Origin: Gemmatimonadota bacterium
GTDB lineage: Bacteria > Gemmatimonadota > Gemmatimonadetes > Longimicrobiales > Gaopeijiaceae
Direction of reading: 5' to 3'
Length of the DNA stretch: 57,460 nucleotides
Assembly: GCA_022827345.1 (NCBI GenBank)
Contig: JAJDTB010000064.1
Span: 1 to 57,460, forward strand
Under the pieces are notes generated by a model. The model made no database searches. It had not been told where the DNA came from and saw nothing but the letters and a program-made list of their open reading frames with translations. Made by a program: the position numbers and the translations under genes. How positions within the stretch are numbered: position 1 is the stretch's first letter; each line of letters opens with the position of its first letter. This document shows positions 17,742-26,075 of this stretch, piece by piece.

Positions 17742-18821
17742 ATGAGTCTGCTGGGTGCGATTCTGGCCGGGGGCGGCAGCCGCCGGTTCGGGGCGCCGAA
17801 GACCCTGGCGCGGCTGCACGGCAGGCCGCTCTGGCAGGTGGCCGCGGAGCGGTTGGAGGAGGTGTGCGACGAGGTGGTGGCCATCGTGAACCACCCCCGC
17901 GTGGCCCAGGAGGTCGAGGTGGACACCTTCCCGGACCAGCGGCCGCTGATGGGCCCCCTCGGCGGGATCGACGCCGCGATGGCCCGCGCGCGCCGGGACG
18001 GCCACCAGGCGGTGTTCGTGCTGGCGGTGGACATGCCCTGGGTGGAGCGCGATGTGCTCAGGCGGCTGGCCGGGGAGTGGCGTGACCACGGACGGGCGTG
18101 CGTGCCCAGGACGGGACCGCCGTGGGGCTTTCACCCCTTGTGCGCCGTCTATCCCCTCGATTCCACCCTCAAGCCGCTCAACAGCGCGCTGGCGGCGAGG
18201 AGGCTGGCGAGCGGCCCCTTCGTGCGCTCGCTCGACCCGGACGTGATCGACACCGGGGTCCCGGCGAGCGCCTTCCGCAGCGTGAACCGGCCCGGTGACC
18301 TTCCGCCCCCCGCCTTCGCCATCATCGGGAACAAGAACTCGGGCAAGACGACACTCTCCGTCTCCGTCATCGCCGAGTTGGCAACACGGGGCCGCCGCGT
18401 GATGTCGGTGAAGCACGGTCACCATTTCCGCCTCGACTCGCCCGGCACCGACTCGTGGCGGCACCGCCATGAAGGCCGGGCGGAACGGGTCCTCATGGCC
18501 GGTCCGACCGAGTTCGGTCTCATGGGCGATTGGGGGCGCGAGGGCGACCCGTCGCTGGATCTGCTCCTGACCCGGCACCTGGCCGAAGCGGAGATCGTGG
18601 TGGTGGAGGGCTTCCGGCATGCGCCGCTCCCCAAGGTGGAGATCTTCCGGCACGGCTCGCAGCCCGAGCCCGTCACGTCCCCGGAAGAGGCGCACCGGCG
18701 CGGCGTCCTGGGCGTGGTGACCGACCGGCCCGACCTTCCCTGGAAGGTGCCGGTCTTCGATCCGGAGGCCCCCGACGTGGCCGCGCGGGTCGCCGACCTC
18801 GCCGAGGGATGGCTTCTGTGA
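17742..18821 (+). CDS. mobAB: MobA-MobB fusion, molybdopterin guanine dinucleotide synthesis
   Basis: Predicted 359 residues. The N-terminal half (1-180) is MobA, the GTP:molybdopterin guanylyltransferase: nucleotide-binding loop GAILAGGGSRRFGAPK (5-20), then GPLGGIDAA and VLAVDMPW with the metal-binding aspartate. The C-terminal half (190-359) is MobB, with P-loop GNKNSGKTT (196-204). It makes the MGD form of the molybdenum cofactor needed by the neighbouring formate dehydrogenase. Fusions of MobA and MobB are known but less common than separate genes. Its TGA overlaps the next gene. Confidence 0.92.
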   Translation: MSLLGAILAGGGSRRFGAPKTLARLHGRPLWQVAAERLEEVCDEVVAIVNHPRVAQEVEVDTFPDQRPLMGPLGGIDAAMARARRDGHQAVFVLAVDMPWVERDVLRRLAGEWRDHGRACVPRTGPPWGFHPLCAVYPLDSTLKPLNSALAARRLASGPFVRSLDPDVIDTGVPASAFRSVNRPGDLPPPAFAIIGNKNSGKTTLSVSVIAELATRGRRVMSVKHGHHFRLDSPGTDSWRHRHEGRAERVLMAGPTEFGLMGDWGREGDPSLDLLLTRHLAEAEIVVVEGFRHAPLPKVEIFRHGSQPEPVTSPEEAHRRGVLGVVTDRPDLPWKVPVFDPEAPDVAARVADLAEGWLL

Positions 18822-19966
18822 CATCGCCCCCCGGCCGCCTGGCTTCCCTGGACGCCTTCCGCGGCCTCGCGATCGCCGGGATGATCCTCGTCAACAATCC
18901 CGGCAGCTGGTCGCACGTCTACGCCCCCCTGCGCCACGCGGCCTGGCACGGCGCCACGCCGACCGACCTCGTCTTCCCCTTCTTCCTCTTCGGCATCGGC
19001 GTGGCGATGTCCTTCTCCTTTGCGGCGCGCACGGCACGGGGCGACTCGCGGCGCACGCTGTGGGGCCACGTCGCGAAGCGCGCCCTCATCCTCTACGGCC
19101 TCGGCCTCTTCATGGCCGCCTATCCCCGCTTCGACTTCGCCACCGTGCGTCTCGTGGGGGTCCTCGCGCGGATCGCCATGGTCTACCTGGTCGCCGGCAC
19201 CCTCGTCCTGTTCCTCTCGCGGCGGACCGTCTTCGCGGCCATGCTCGCCCTCCTGGCCGTCTACTGGGCACTGCTGGCCTGGGTGCCCGTCCCCGGCTTC
19301 GGCGCTGGCGACCTCTCACCCGAAGGCAACCTGGGCGCCTACCTCGACCGCATGATCCTCGGCGTGCACATGTGGAGCGGCGGCGGAGGCGTCTACGACC
19401 CGGAGGGGCTGCTGAGCACCATCCCGGCCGTGTCGAGCACCCTGGCCGGCCTCTTCGCGGGCGACTACCTGCGGACGCTGGACGCGGACCGGGGGCATGG
19501 CGGCGACCGCGCCGGCGCCAACGCCGCCCTCCGCCTGGCACTGCTCGGCGCGGGTCTGGTTCTCGCCGGCCACGCCTGGGACCTGGTCTTCCCCATCAAC
19601 AAACCGATCTGGACCAGTTCCTACGTCGCCTACACGACGGGCTGGGCGCTGGTCACCCTCGGCGCGCTCTACCAGGTGATCGATGTCCGCGGCCGCCGCG
19701 CCTGGGCCCGTCCGCTCGTTGTCTACGGCGTCAACGCCATCACGGTCTTCGTCGCCTCGGGGCTGGTGGCCAAGACGCTGGCACTGTGGCGCGTGCCGAG
19801 CGGCGCGGGGGAAACCACGTCCGCCTACAACTTCCTCTACGAGACCCTCTTCACCTCGTGGGCCGGCCCCCTCAACGGCTCCCTGGCCTTCGCCATCGCC
19901 ACGGTCCTCTTCTGGCTGGGGGCGGCCCGCGCGATGTACGCCCGCCGCCTCTTCATCAAGGTCTAG
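18818..19966 (+). CDS. Membrane acyltransferase of the DUF5009/heparan-alpha-glucosaminide N-acetyltransferase group
   Basis: Predicted 382 residues with about 10 transmembrane segments. The opening LASLDAFRGLAIAGMILVNN and the following TPTDLVFPFFLFGIGVAMSFS are the hallmark of the YeiB/DUF5009/HGSNAT-like acyltransferases, which move acyl groups across the membrane onto sugars or other acceptors. Start taken at GTG in a GTGA overlap with mobAB; an in-frame ATG at 18809 is the alternative. Its stop shares CTAG with the convergent small gene. Substrate unknown, and no functional link to mobAB is evident. Confidence 0.8.
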   Translation: MTSPPGRLASLDAFRGLAIAGMILVNNPGSWSHVYAPLRHAAWHGATPTDLVFPFFLFGIGVAMSFSFAARTARGDSRRTLWGHVAKRALILYGLGLFMAAYPRFDFATVRLVGVLARIAMVYLVAGTLVLFLSRRTVFAAMLALLAVYWALLAWVPVPGFGAGDLSPEGNLGAYLDRMILGVHMWSGGGGVYDPEGLLSTIPAVSSTLAGLFAGDYLRTLDADRGHGGDRAGANAALRLALLGAGLVLAGHAWDLVFPINKPIWTSSYVAYTTGWALVTLGALYQVIDVRGRRAWARPLVVYGVNAITVFVASGLVAKTLALWRVPSGAGETTSAYNFLYETLFTSWAGPLNGSLAFAIATVLFWLGAARAMYARRLFIKV

Positions 19967-20298
19967 TCGGACCCGGGCTCCATCGCGGCCCCCTCGCCGG
20001 CCGCCAGCGCCCCGCGATCATCCCCGCCGGCCCGCAGCTTCGCGTCGAACTCCGACACCTCGACCAGGCGGTGCAGCGACCCCTGCACATCCTCCAGCTG
20101 CTGCTCCAGCAACTCGAGTCGCCTCTCGACCATCTGCACGGACTCCTCGGTGCCCCTGCTCTCGAGCGAGCGGGAGATCACGCCCACGATGGGCTTCAGC
20201 GCATAGCGGGCGGTAAGGCCGATCACCGGAACCAGCACCACCGAGATCCCCATGATGACGGCTACAAGTCCTACGAGGTCGACCGGGATCACTTCCAT
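19963..20298 (-). CDS. Small membrane protein with coiled coil
   Basis: Predicted 111 residues: an N-terminal transmembrane helix (about 8-28), then SLESRGTEESVQ, then a coiled coil (MVERRLELLEQQLEDVQGSLHRLVEV), then an acidic disordered tail. No family recognised. AGGAG lies 11 nt before the ATG. Its stop overlaps the acyltransferase stop within CTAG (19963-19966). Its topology resembles the other small CTAG-overlapping protein at 3574-3840, without clear sequence homology. Confidence 0.6.
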   Translation of the reverse strand: MEVIPVDLVGLVAVIMGISVVLVPVIGLTARYALKPIVGVISRSLESRGTEESVQMVERRLELLEQQLEDVQGSLHRLVEVSEFDAKLRAGGDDRGALAAGEGAAMEPGSD

Positions 20299-20394
20299 GA
20301 TGACTCAGCTCCTGTTTGCCTGAAACCGCGCATGGGCCCCGGCCCGTAGTCCTCCCCGTCCGACGAAGCCACGCCCGCAAAGGATAATGAGAAG

Positions 20395-21510
20395 ATGACG
20401 AAGTCGACGACCCTCCGGTTTCCCATGGCCGCGGCGCTGGTGTTGTCAGCGTGCGCACCCGGTTCCCTGATCGGGCAGGAGCAGTACCGCCTGGGCGGTT
20501 CGCGCGTGGCCGTGTACAACCTCGCCGGGGTGGTGGAGGTCGTGCGGGGCGAAGGGCCCGAAGTCGTGGTAGAGGTGGCCCGCGGGGGCGCGGATGCGGG
20601 CAGGCTCTCAATCGCCACGGGACGAATCGGCGGCGCCGAGACGCTGCGCGTGGTCTATCCGGACGACCGGGTGGTATACCGCGACGGGAACCGGGGGTTG
20701 AATGTGACCGTGCGCGTCCGTAGCGACGGCACCTTCCTCGGTGGCCGCGGGGGTGGAGACAGGGTGCGGATTGCGGGGCGCGGCAGCGGATTGGAGGCCC
20801 ATGCGGACCTGACCGTGCGGGTTCCCCGCGGGGTCGGGATCGCAGTCCATCTGGCGGCGGGAGAAGGGAATGCCCGCAACCTGGCCGCCGACCTTTCCTT
20901 CAACACCGCCTCGGCGAGCATCGACGTGGCCGGTGTGGTGGGCGACGTCAGCCTGGACACCGGTTCCGGGTCGCTGACGGTCTCCGATGTGAACGGCGAT
21001 GTCTTCGCCGACACCGGCTCGGGCGCGATCACGCTGGCGGGGATCTCGGGGTCGGCGCTCACCGCCGATACCGGTTCGGGGACCGTCTACCTTGGCGACG
21101 TCTCCGCCTCCCGCGTAACCGCCAACACCGGTTCCGGCCGGATCACCGGGAGGTCCCTGTCCGCGGAGGAGGTGTTGCTGGACACCGGCTCCGGGAGAAT
21201 CGAGGTGGAGGACCTCGAGGCGGCCCGGATCAGCTGCGACACCGGCAGCGGCGCGGTACGGCTGGGCCTGGCAGCCGACATCGACCGCCTGATCGTCGAT
21301 TCGGGATCGGGCGCCGTGGAGATCACGGTACCGGCCGACTTCGGCGCCGCGCTGGAACTCGACTCCGGCAACGGACGCGTGTCCGTCGACGTTCCCGAGA
21401 CCCGCGTTGCCGAGGCCAAACGGCGCTACTTCCGCGGCACCGTCGGCGACGGCGAAGGCAGGGTGTCAATCGAGACGGGGTCGGGCGGAATCAGCGTCCG
21501 CCCCAACTGA
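20395..21510 (+). CDS. DUF4097 family lipoprotein with DTGSG repeats
   Basis: Predicted 371 residues. A lipobox (LSAC, Cys20) marks a lipoprotein. After about 150 residues a run of nine short repeats begins, each containing DTGSG or a variant (DTGSG, NTGSG, DSGSG, DSGNG, ETGSG), spaced about 18-35 residues apart, as in the right-handed beta-helix of DUF4097 proteins. Function of the family is unknown; a surface or periplasmic scaffold is a fair guess. It starts 96 nt from the divergent small membrane protein and converges on the DUF2911 gene. Confidence 0.82.
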   Translation: MTKSTTLRFPMAAALVLSACAPGSLIGQEQYRLGGSRVAVYNLAGVVEVVRGEGPEVVVEVARGGADAGRLSIATGRIGGAETLRVVYPDDRVVYRDGNRGLNVTVRVRSDGTFLGGRGGGDRVRIAGRGSGLEAHADLTVRVPRGVGIAVHLAAGEGNARNLAADLSFNTASASIDVAGVVGDVSLDTGSGSLTVSDVNGDVFADTGSGAITLAGISGSALTADTGSGTVYLGDVSASRVTANTGSGRITGRSLSAEEVLLDTGSGRIEVEDLEAARISCDTGSGAVRLGLAADIDRLIVDSGSGAVEITVPADFGAALELDSGNGRVSVDVPETRVAEAKRRYFRGTVGDGEGRVSIETGSGGISVRPN

Positions 21511-21537
21511 CGGGCGGGTTCCGGTACGCCGTCAGTT
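21505..21537. terminator. Symmetrical hairpin across two convergent stop codons
   Basis: AACTGACGG (21505-21513) and CCGTCAGTT (21529-21537) form a perfect 9-bp stem with a 15-nt loop. The stop codons of the DUF4097 and DUF2911 genes (both AAC-TGA) lie in the two arms. No T tract follows, so it may be a bidirectional attenuating hairpin rather than a classical Rho-independent terminator. Confidence 0.4.
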
Positions 21538-22101
21538 CTGACGCGCGACCGGAATCTCGACCCGGTAGCTCTCCCAGGTCAGGACCAGGGTGGTCGCGTC
21601 GGCCGAAGCGTTCTCGAAGGCCATGGTCATCGTCTCGACGTGGTCGTTGGACATCGCGGCCGCCATCCCCGAGCCGACATCGTTGCCCTGGACCTCGTCG
21701 CTGATGGGGATTCCCCACCGCTCGACCACGGAGTTGAGGTGGATCCCCCACGAGTCCGCTCCCGGCACGGTGTACAGCGAGTAGGAACCGGCGGGCACCG
21801 CCGCTCCGGCCACCGTCGCCGCGAAGGGAAGGTGAATCGAGGTCGCTTCGTTCGCACCGGTGCGCCAGGGCTCGCCGAACGGGTGAATGTCGCCTCCGAC
21901 CAGCGTGCGGTCGTTTGCGGATGGCGCTCCGTAGCAGACCTTCACCTCGTCATTGCCCATCATGACGACGGCGGAGTCGAGGGGGCTCGGGCGGTCCGAC
22001 GCGTCGCCGCGGGCGACCCAGCAACCCTGAGCCTGAAGCGGCGCGGGGCCGAGGGCGAATGCGGTCCCTAGGGCGACGAATGCGAATATGGCTTTCTTCA
22101 T
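21532..22101 (-). CDS. DUF2911 family secreted protein
   Basis: Predicted 189 residues with a signal peptide (MKKAIFAFVALG to APLQAQ, about 25 residues). Family features include the opening SPLDSAVVMMG, KVCYGAPSANDRTLVGGDIHPFGEPWRTGANEA-type core around residues 55-85, VPAGSYSLYTVPG, and a C-terminal LTWESYRVEIPV strand. Function unknown; such beta-rich periplasmic proteins are common in Bacteroidota and Gemmatimonadota. Start at the ATG that opens the signal peptide; GGAGG lies 11 nt upstream. Confidence 0.85.
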   Translation of the reverse strand: MKKAIFAFVALGTAFALGPAPLQAQGCWVARGDASDRPSPLDSAVVMMGNDEVKVCYGAPSANDRTLVGGDIHPFGEPWRTGANEATSIHLPFAATVAGAAVPAGSYSLYTVPGADSWGIHLNSVVERWGIPISDEVQGNDVGSGMAAAMSNDHVETMTMAFENASADATTLVLTWESYRVEIPVARQN

Positions 22102-22523
22102 GTCTGTGCTTTCCTCCGGGGGTCCTGTTGGCCGGGCCACCGTGGCTCAACCACGCGATGGGACTGAAATCTGCAAGCGTCGAGCCGGTGCGTCCAGACG
22201 CAAAAGCGGGCCGCGCGCCAACCGCCGGGCTCCTCGCAGCCAACGGGTCCGGCGCCGCCGCCGAGGGGGAGGGGATCTTTTCGGCGCCGACGTGGTATCA
22301 AGTGGTCAGGGAACCCCTGCGGGTATCAGGCCGCTTCTGTGTCTCCCAATTCCTTGACCTTGCACAAAGGACATTCATACATTACTCAATCTTCCGCCGA
22401 GTTTTCAGCGGAGCCTGGCGCCGCCGTGCCGATCCCTGGCAGATCCGTCCGGGGTTGGCCCAGCGGTTGTTGGTTTAGCGAGACATTTGGACCCTGTCCC
22501 CAGATGAACGGAGAAAGACAGAC
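22102..22523. other. Gene-free stretch between divergent genes
   Basis: About 420 nt without a credible gene. The only element I can support is the rightward promoter near 22354. Open frames here have atypical composition and no recognisable product. Confidence 0.5.
22354..22383 (+). promoter_or_regulatory. Promoter of the TPR protein gene
   Basis: TTGACC (22354-22359), an 18-nt spacer and TACATT (22378-22383) fit a sigma-70 promoter. Transcription would start near 22390, giving a leader of about 130 nt before the ATG. Confidence 0.5.
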
Positions 22524-24278
22524 ATGAGGAGTTGGCTACGGATCGGAACAGTGGGCGCGGGAGTGCTCGCAATGCTGGGCAGTTCGCTCCTGGCGGAGCG
22601 CGCGAGCGCACAGGCCACGGAGCGCCTTCGGGTTCTGGTGACCCGCCTCGAGCCCATCGACGATGCGGACAAGGACTTCGGAAAGGATCTCGCCGAAGAG
22701 CTTCGCGACCTGATCAACCAGCTCCCGACTCACCAGCCGGTGGACGAGGACGAGGTTGAGGACGCCGCCAAGCGGTACGATCTGGAATACGAGGAGTTGA
22801 ACTGCATCCAGGCGCTGCAGCTGGCCGGTCAGATTCGCGCTTCGCTCGTGTTCTGCGGAGCCGTAACCGAGAACGAGGACGAACGCACGTTTTCGCTGTC
22901 CAACGTCCAGTTCGCGGCTCCCGGGGGCGTTTCCTTCGGCATCGAGGACAAGACCTGGGGCAGGGACGATTCCGAATTGGCGGCCCAGGACATTGCGCGG
23001 TCGTTCGACGACTTCGTGACCCAGTCGCGTCACGCGACGTTCTGCGGAGAGGACTTCGAGTCGCAGAACTGGGAGGGCGCCATGACGAACTGCACCCAGG
23101 CGCTGGAGATGAATCCGGGCGACACGCGCGTGCGGTTCGTCTACGCGAACGTCCTCCACGGGATGGAGCGCCTGGAGGAGGCGTATGCGGAAACCGAGCG
23201 CGTGATGGAGGAGGATCCGCTTCACGAGGCGGCGCTTCAGCTCGCGGGTTACCTGGCCGCACAGCTCGGGGACGACGACGCGGCCCGGCAGCACTACGAG
23301 AACTACCTGCAGCTCAATCCCGGGAACGCCCAGGTGCGGATGCGGGTCGCCTATGATCTCGCCCAGGCTGGAGACCCCGAGGGAGCCATGCTGCTGATCG
23401 AGGGGGGGCTCGAGCTCGAAGGCGACAATGTCGACCTCCTTCTGCAACACGCGGGATTCGCGACTGCCGCTGCGCAGGAACTTGTCGCGGCCGCGGAACC
23501 GGGAGCGCCTGTGTCGATCGAAGCCGCCGGGTTCTACCAGAAGGCCCAGGCCTCCTTCCAGGCCGCCTACGAGGTGCGCGGCGTGGAGATGGAGGTGGCT
23601 CACCTGCGACAGATGATTGCGACGTTCAGCCAGCTCGAACAGATCGCGGAGGCGGTCGAGATAACCGAACGGATTCTTGAGACGCACGCCGACGAAGCCC
23701 AGTTCTGGTCGGACTACGCCAACATTCTCAGGAAGGCCGACCGCGTGGACGAAGCGATCGTCGCCCTGAATGAAGGGGTGGCGCGCGACCCGGACATGGC
23801 GAACGTCAAGGTCCGGCAGGGAACCTGGCTCGTTGAACTCGGACGGGAGGAGGAGGCGCTGCCCTACCTCGAAGAGGCCGTCGAGAACGGAGAACGGACC
23901 GGGGACGAAGCGGCCCGGATCTTCTTCGCGCAGGGGGTCAACGGGGGAATCAACGCGAACCCACCCGACCTGGCCTACGGGCTGCGGCTCATCCTGCTGG
24001 CGAAGACGTTCGAAGGCGAACTCTCGGAGGGTCAGGCCGCCGAGATCGATTTCTGGCACGGCTACGCGCTCTATCAGCAGGCCACGGAGGAGGAGACGCC
24101 GCAAACCCTGCAGACAGCGCAGCGGACGTTGCCGAAGTTCCAGCAGGCCGCGCGCCTGTTTGCTCTTCCCAGGGTGGGGGCGTACGCGCAGCAGCGTGAT
24201 ATCAATGTGCAGCAGTTCCGCGATGCCACCCAGCAGTACATCGAAATCCAGGAGGCGATTATTCAGCGCGGTCGCTGA
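22524..24278 (+). CDS. Secreted TPR-repeat protein
   Basis: Predicted 584 residues with a signal peptide cleaved near RASAQA (about residue 30). Residues 35-150 form an alpha/beta domain (RLRVLVTRLEPI, SLVFCGAVTENEDERTFSLS) resembling small periplasmic domains found before TPRs. From about 175 onward the chain is helical with TPR signatures (ALEMNPGDTRVRFVYAN, YLQLNPGNAQVRMRVAY, VARDPDMANVKVRQG). Probably a periplasmic protein-interaction scaffold; the specific role is unknown. GGAG lies 11 nt before the ATG. The gene stands alone between its own promoter and a strong terminator. Confidence 0.75.
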   Translation: MRSWLRIGTVGAGVLAMLGSSLLAERASAQATERLRVLVTRLEPIDDADKDFGKDLAEELRDLINQLPTHQPVDEDEVEDAAKRYDLEYEELNCIQALQLAGQIRASLVFCGAVTENEDERTFSLSNVQFAAPGGVSFGIEDKTWGRDDSELAAQDIARSFDDFVTQSRHATFCGEDFESQNWEGAMTNCTQALEMNPGDTRVRFVYANVLHGMERLEEAYAETERVMEEDPLHEAALQLAGYLAAQLGDDDAARQHYENYLQLNPGNAQVRMRVAYDLAQAGDPEGAMLLIEGGLELEGDNVDLLLQHAGFATAAAQELVAAAEPGAPVSIEAAGFYQKAQASFQAAYEVRGVEMEVAHLRQMIATFSQLEQIAEAVEITERILETHADEAQFWSDYANILRKADRVDEAIVALNEGVARDPDMANVKVRQGTWLVELGREEEALPYLEEAVENGERTGDEAARIFFAQGVNGGINANPPDLAYGLRLILLAKTFEGELSEGQAAEIDFWHGYALYQQATEEETPQTLQTAQRTLPKFQQAARLFALPRVGAYAQQRDINVQQFRDATQQYIEIQEAIIQRGR

Positions 24279-24306
24279 TCCGACGCTGGCAAATCGTCGC
24301 CCCTGA

Positions 24307-24352
24307 GGGGCGCCGCGGGGCACGGTCATCCCCGCGGCGCCCCTTTTTTTTT
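24307..24352 (+). terminator. Rho-independent terminator
   Basis: A perfect 14-bp GC stem (24307-24320 with 24330-24343) and 9-nt loop is followed by nine T residues (24344-24352). It ends the TPR gene transcript and insulates the mraZ promoter region. Confidence 0.93.
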
Positions 24353-24391
24353 GCCCGAGATGCTTGCGGGGGGGATGTGCGTCCATTATTG

Positions 24392-24416
24392 TGGGATACC
24401 GTGGGATAAAATGGGA
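24392..24416 (+). promoter_or_regulatory. MraZ boxes: three TGGGA repeats at 10-bp intervals
   Basis: TGGGA occurs at 24392-24396, 24402-24406 and 24412-24416, an exact 10-bp period, directly upstream of mraZ. MraZ is known to bind direct TGGGN repeats separated by 5 nt and to control its own operon. A TAAAAT -10-like box (24407-24412) lies inside the array, so bound MraZ would block transcription. Confidence 0.8.
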
Positions 24417-24425
24417 TGAATTGCC

Positions 24426-24854
24426 ATGCACGGTTTCCTTGGACGACACGAATACCAGATCGACGAGAAGGGCAGGGTCAGTTTTCCCTCTCCCTTCCGC
24501 CGGGTTGTGTCTGGAGGGCCCCTCGTCCTGCTCCAGTGGCAGAGCAGCCACCTGGACCTGTTCCCGAGCGAGACATGGGCCGAAATCCAGAAGAACCTGC
24601 TCGCGCACCGGAAGGCGCAGCGGGACGGCGGCGCCTATCTGAGACGCATCACCGCAAGCGCGGTGGAGGTCGAGCCGGACGCACACGGACGCATCCGCAT
24701 TCCCCCGTGGTTGCGCGAGCGGATCGGACTCGACGGAACGGTTCTCTTCATCGGCGCACTGGACAGGATCGAACTGTGGAGTCCCTCCAGCTTCGATGAA
24801 CAGCTTGGCGAGGAAGTGGAGGATGACGGGTTCGCGGCGCAGATCTTCGGATGA
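24426..24854 (+). CDS. mraZ: MraZ, transcriptional regulator of the dcw cluster
   Basis: Predicted 142 residues, the usual length, made of two AbrB-like MraZ repeats. The first opens with GRHEYQIDEKGRVSFPSPFR and the second contains EPDAHGRIRIPPWLRE; the DEKGR and DAHGR phrases are the DNA-binding turns. It is expected to bind the TGGGA repeats just upstream and autoregulate the division/cell wall operon. First gene of the cluster; its end overlaps rsmH. Confidence 0.95.
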   Translation: MHGFLGRHEYQIDEKGRVSFPSPFRRVVSGGPLVLLQWQSSHLDLFPSETWAEIQKNLLAHRKAQRDGGAYLRRITASAVEVEPDAHGRIRIPPWLRERIGLDGTVLFIGALDRIELWSPSSFDEQLGEEVEDDGFAAQIFG

Positions 24855-25794
24855 CGGGACGGACGATGCGCGCGCTCCCGAATACCATCGTCCGGTCCTG
24901 GTGGACGAAGTCATGCGGCACCTGATCGGTGGCCGCGGCCTGTACCTCGACGGGACGGTAGGCGGGGGAGGCCACGCGCTCGCGCTCCTGGAGCGGTGCC
25001 GGGAGTGCCGCCTGGTGGCATTCGACCGCGACCCGGAGGCGCTCTCCGCCGCGCGGCTGCGGCTGGCGGCCCATGCCGACCGGATCCGTTTCGTGCGGGG
25101 GTCGTTCAGGGAGGCGGCCGGCGACCGTGAACTCCGCGCCGAGGGTCTCGACGGGGCGCTCATGGATCTGGGCGTCAGTTCCCGGCAACTCGACAGCGAT
25201 CGCCGCGGCTTCACCTTCCGCCGCGGGGCCGCGCTGGACATGCGGATGGATCCCGGCGCGGCGCCGACCGCCGCCGCCTTCCTCGCGGCCGCGACCCGCA
25301 CCGAGCTGGCGGAAGCCTTTCGCGCGGGACAGGCCCCACGGCCCGGCGCGCTCGCCGCGAGAATCGTCCAGCGCCGCGCCCGCCGCCTCCCGCGGACCAG
25401 CGACGACCTGGTGGCCATCCTCGAATCGGTGCTCTCGCGCCGCGCGACACACGCCGAGAAGGCCCGTGTCTTTCAAGCCCTGCGCATCCGGGTCAACGAC
25501 GAGATCGGGGCGCTGCGTGCGGCACTTCCGGCGATTCGCGACGTGCTGAACCCGGGCGCCGTGCTCGTCGTCATCTCCTATCACTCGATCGAGGACGGGA
25601 TGGTCAAGCGGGCCTTCCGCGAGTGGAGCGATCCGTCGCACGGACTGCCGCCGCGGCTCCCCGTGCGCGCAGCGGAGCTGACCCCGCGGGGATCGGTGCT
25701 GACGCGCAAGCCGGTCACGCCGGCGCCCGAGGAGATCGAGGCCAACGCCAGGGCCCGTCCGGCGCGGCTGCGGGCGTGGAGGAAAGCCGCATGA
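24823..25794 (+). CDS. rsmH: RsmH, 16S rRNA m4C1402 methyltransferase
   Basis: Predicted 323 residues. SAM-dependent N4-methylation of C1402 in 16S rRNA. It opens with YHRPVLVDEVMRHL, then LDGTVGGGGHALALL (SAM-binding), FDRDPEAL, DGALMDLGVSSRQLD and the late VISYHSIEDGMVKRAF, all family hallmarks. In-frame starts are ATG 24796 and ATG 24823; I prefer 24823, with AGGAAG upstream and a normal N-terminal length. The start lies 32 nt inside mraZ, a longer overlap than elsewhere in the cluster. Confidence 0.94.
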   Translation: MTGSRRRSSDDGTDDARAPEYHRPVLVDEVMRHLIGGRGLYLDGTVGGGGHALALLERCRECRLVAFDRDPEALSAARLRLAAHADRIRFVRGSFREAAGDRELRAEGLDGALMDLGVSSRQLDSDRRGFTFRRGAALDMRMDPGAAPTAAAFLAAATRTELAEAFRAGQAPRPGALAARIVQRRARRLPRTSDDLVAILESVLSRRATHAEKARVFQALRIRVNDEIGALRAALPAIRDVLNPGAVLVVISYHSIEDGMVKRAFREWSDPSHGLPPRLPVRAAELTPRGSVLTRKPVTPAPEEIEANARARPARLRAWRKAA

Positions 25795-26075
25795 AGCGCG
25801 TCCGGGTGCTCCCGAGTGCGATCTTCGCGCTGGCGATCCTGCTGGCGTCGCTGACCGTGGTGGCGTGGCGGCAGTCGACCACGCGCGAGACGATGGCGGA
25901 GCTGGACGCCGCCGAGCGGGAGCTCGCCATCGCCGCCGATGAGCGCGAGGAGCGGGCGCGCGAACTGGCCGGGCTCGAAAGCCGGCAGTGGATCGGGGCG
26001 GAGGCGGCCAGGCGGCTCGGCATGCGTCCCCCCAGCGAGCAGGAGGTGGTGATCACCTCGGGGGCTACACCGTGA
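25791..26075 (+). CDS. ftsL: FtsL-like cell division protein
   Basis: Predicted 94 residues: a short basic N-terminus, one transmembrane helix (about 9-27), then a coiled coil (REERARELAGLESRQWIGAEAARRLGM) and a short tail with RPPSEQEVV. Size, topology and the position between rsmH and ftsI identify FtsL, which forms the FtsQLB complex that activates FtsW-FtsI. FtsL sequence is always poorly conserved, so the call rests mainly on context. Overlaps both neighbours by 4 nt (ATGA and GTGA). Confidence 0.8.
   Translation: MKRVRVLPSAIFALAILLASLTVVAWRQSTTRETMAELDAAERELAIAADEREERARELAGLESRQWIGAEAARRLGMRPPSEQEVVITSGATP

Noticed and set aside
22536-25418. Very long minus-strand open frame (960 codons) across the TPR, mraZ and rsmH genes
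   Set aside because: It is antisense to three recognisable genes and a terminator, and its product has the repetitive composition of GC-rich shadow frames.
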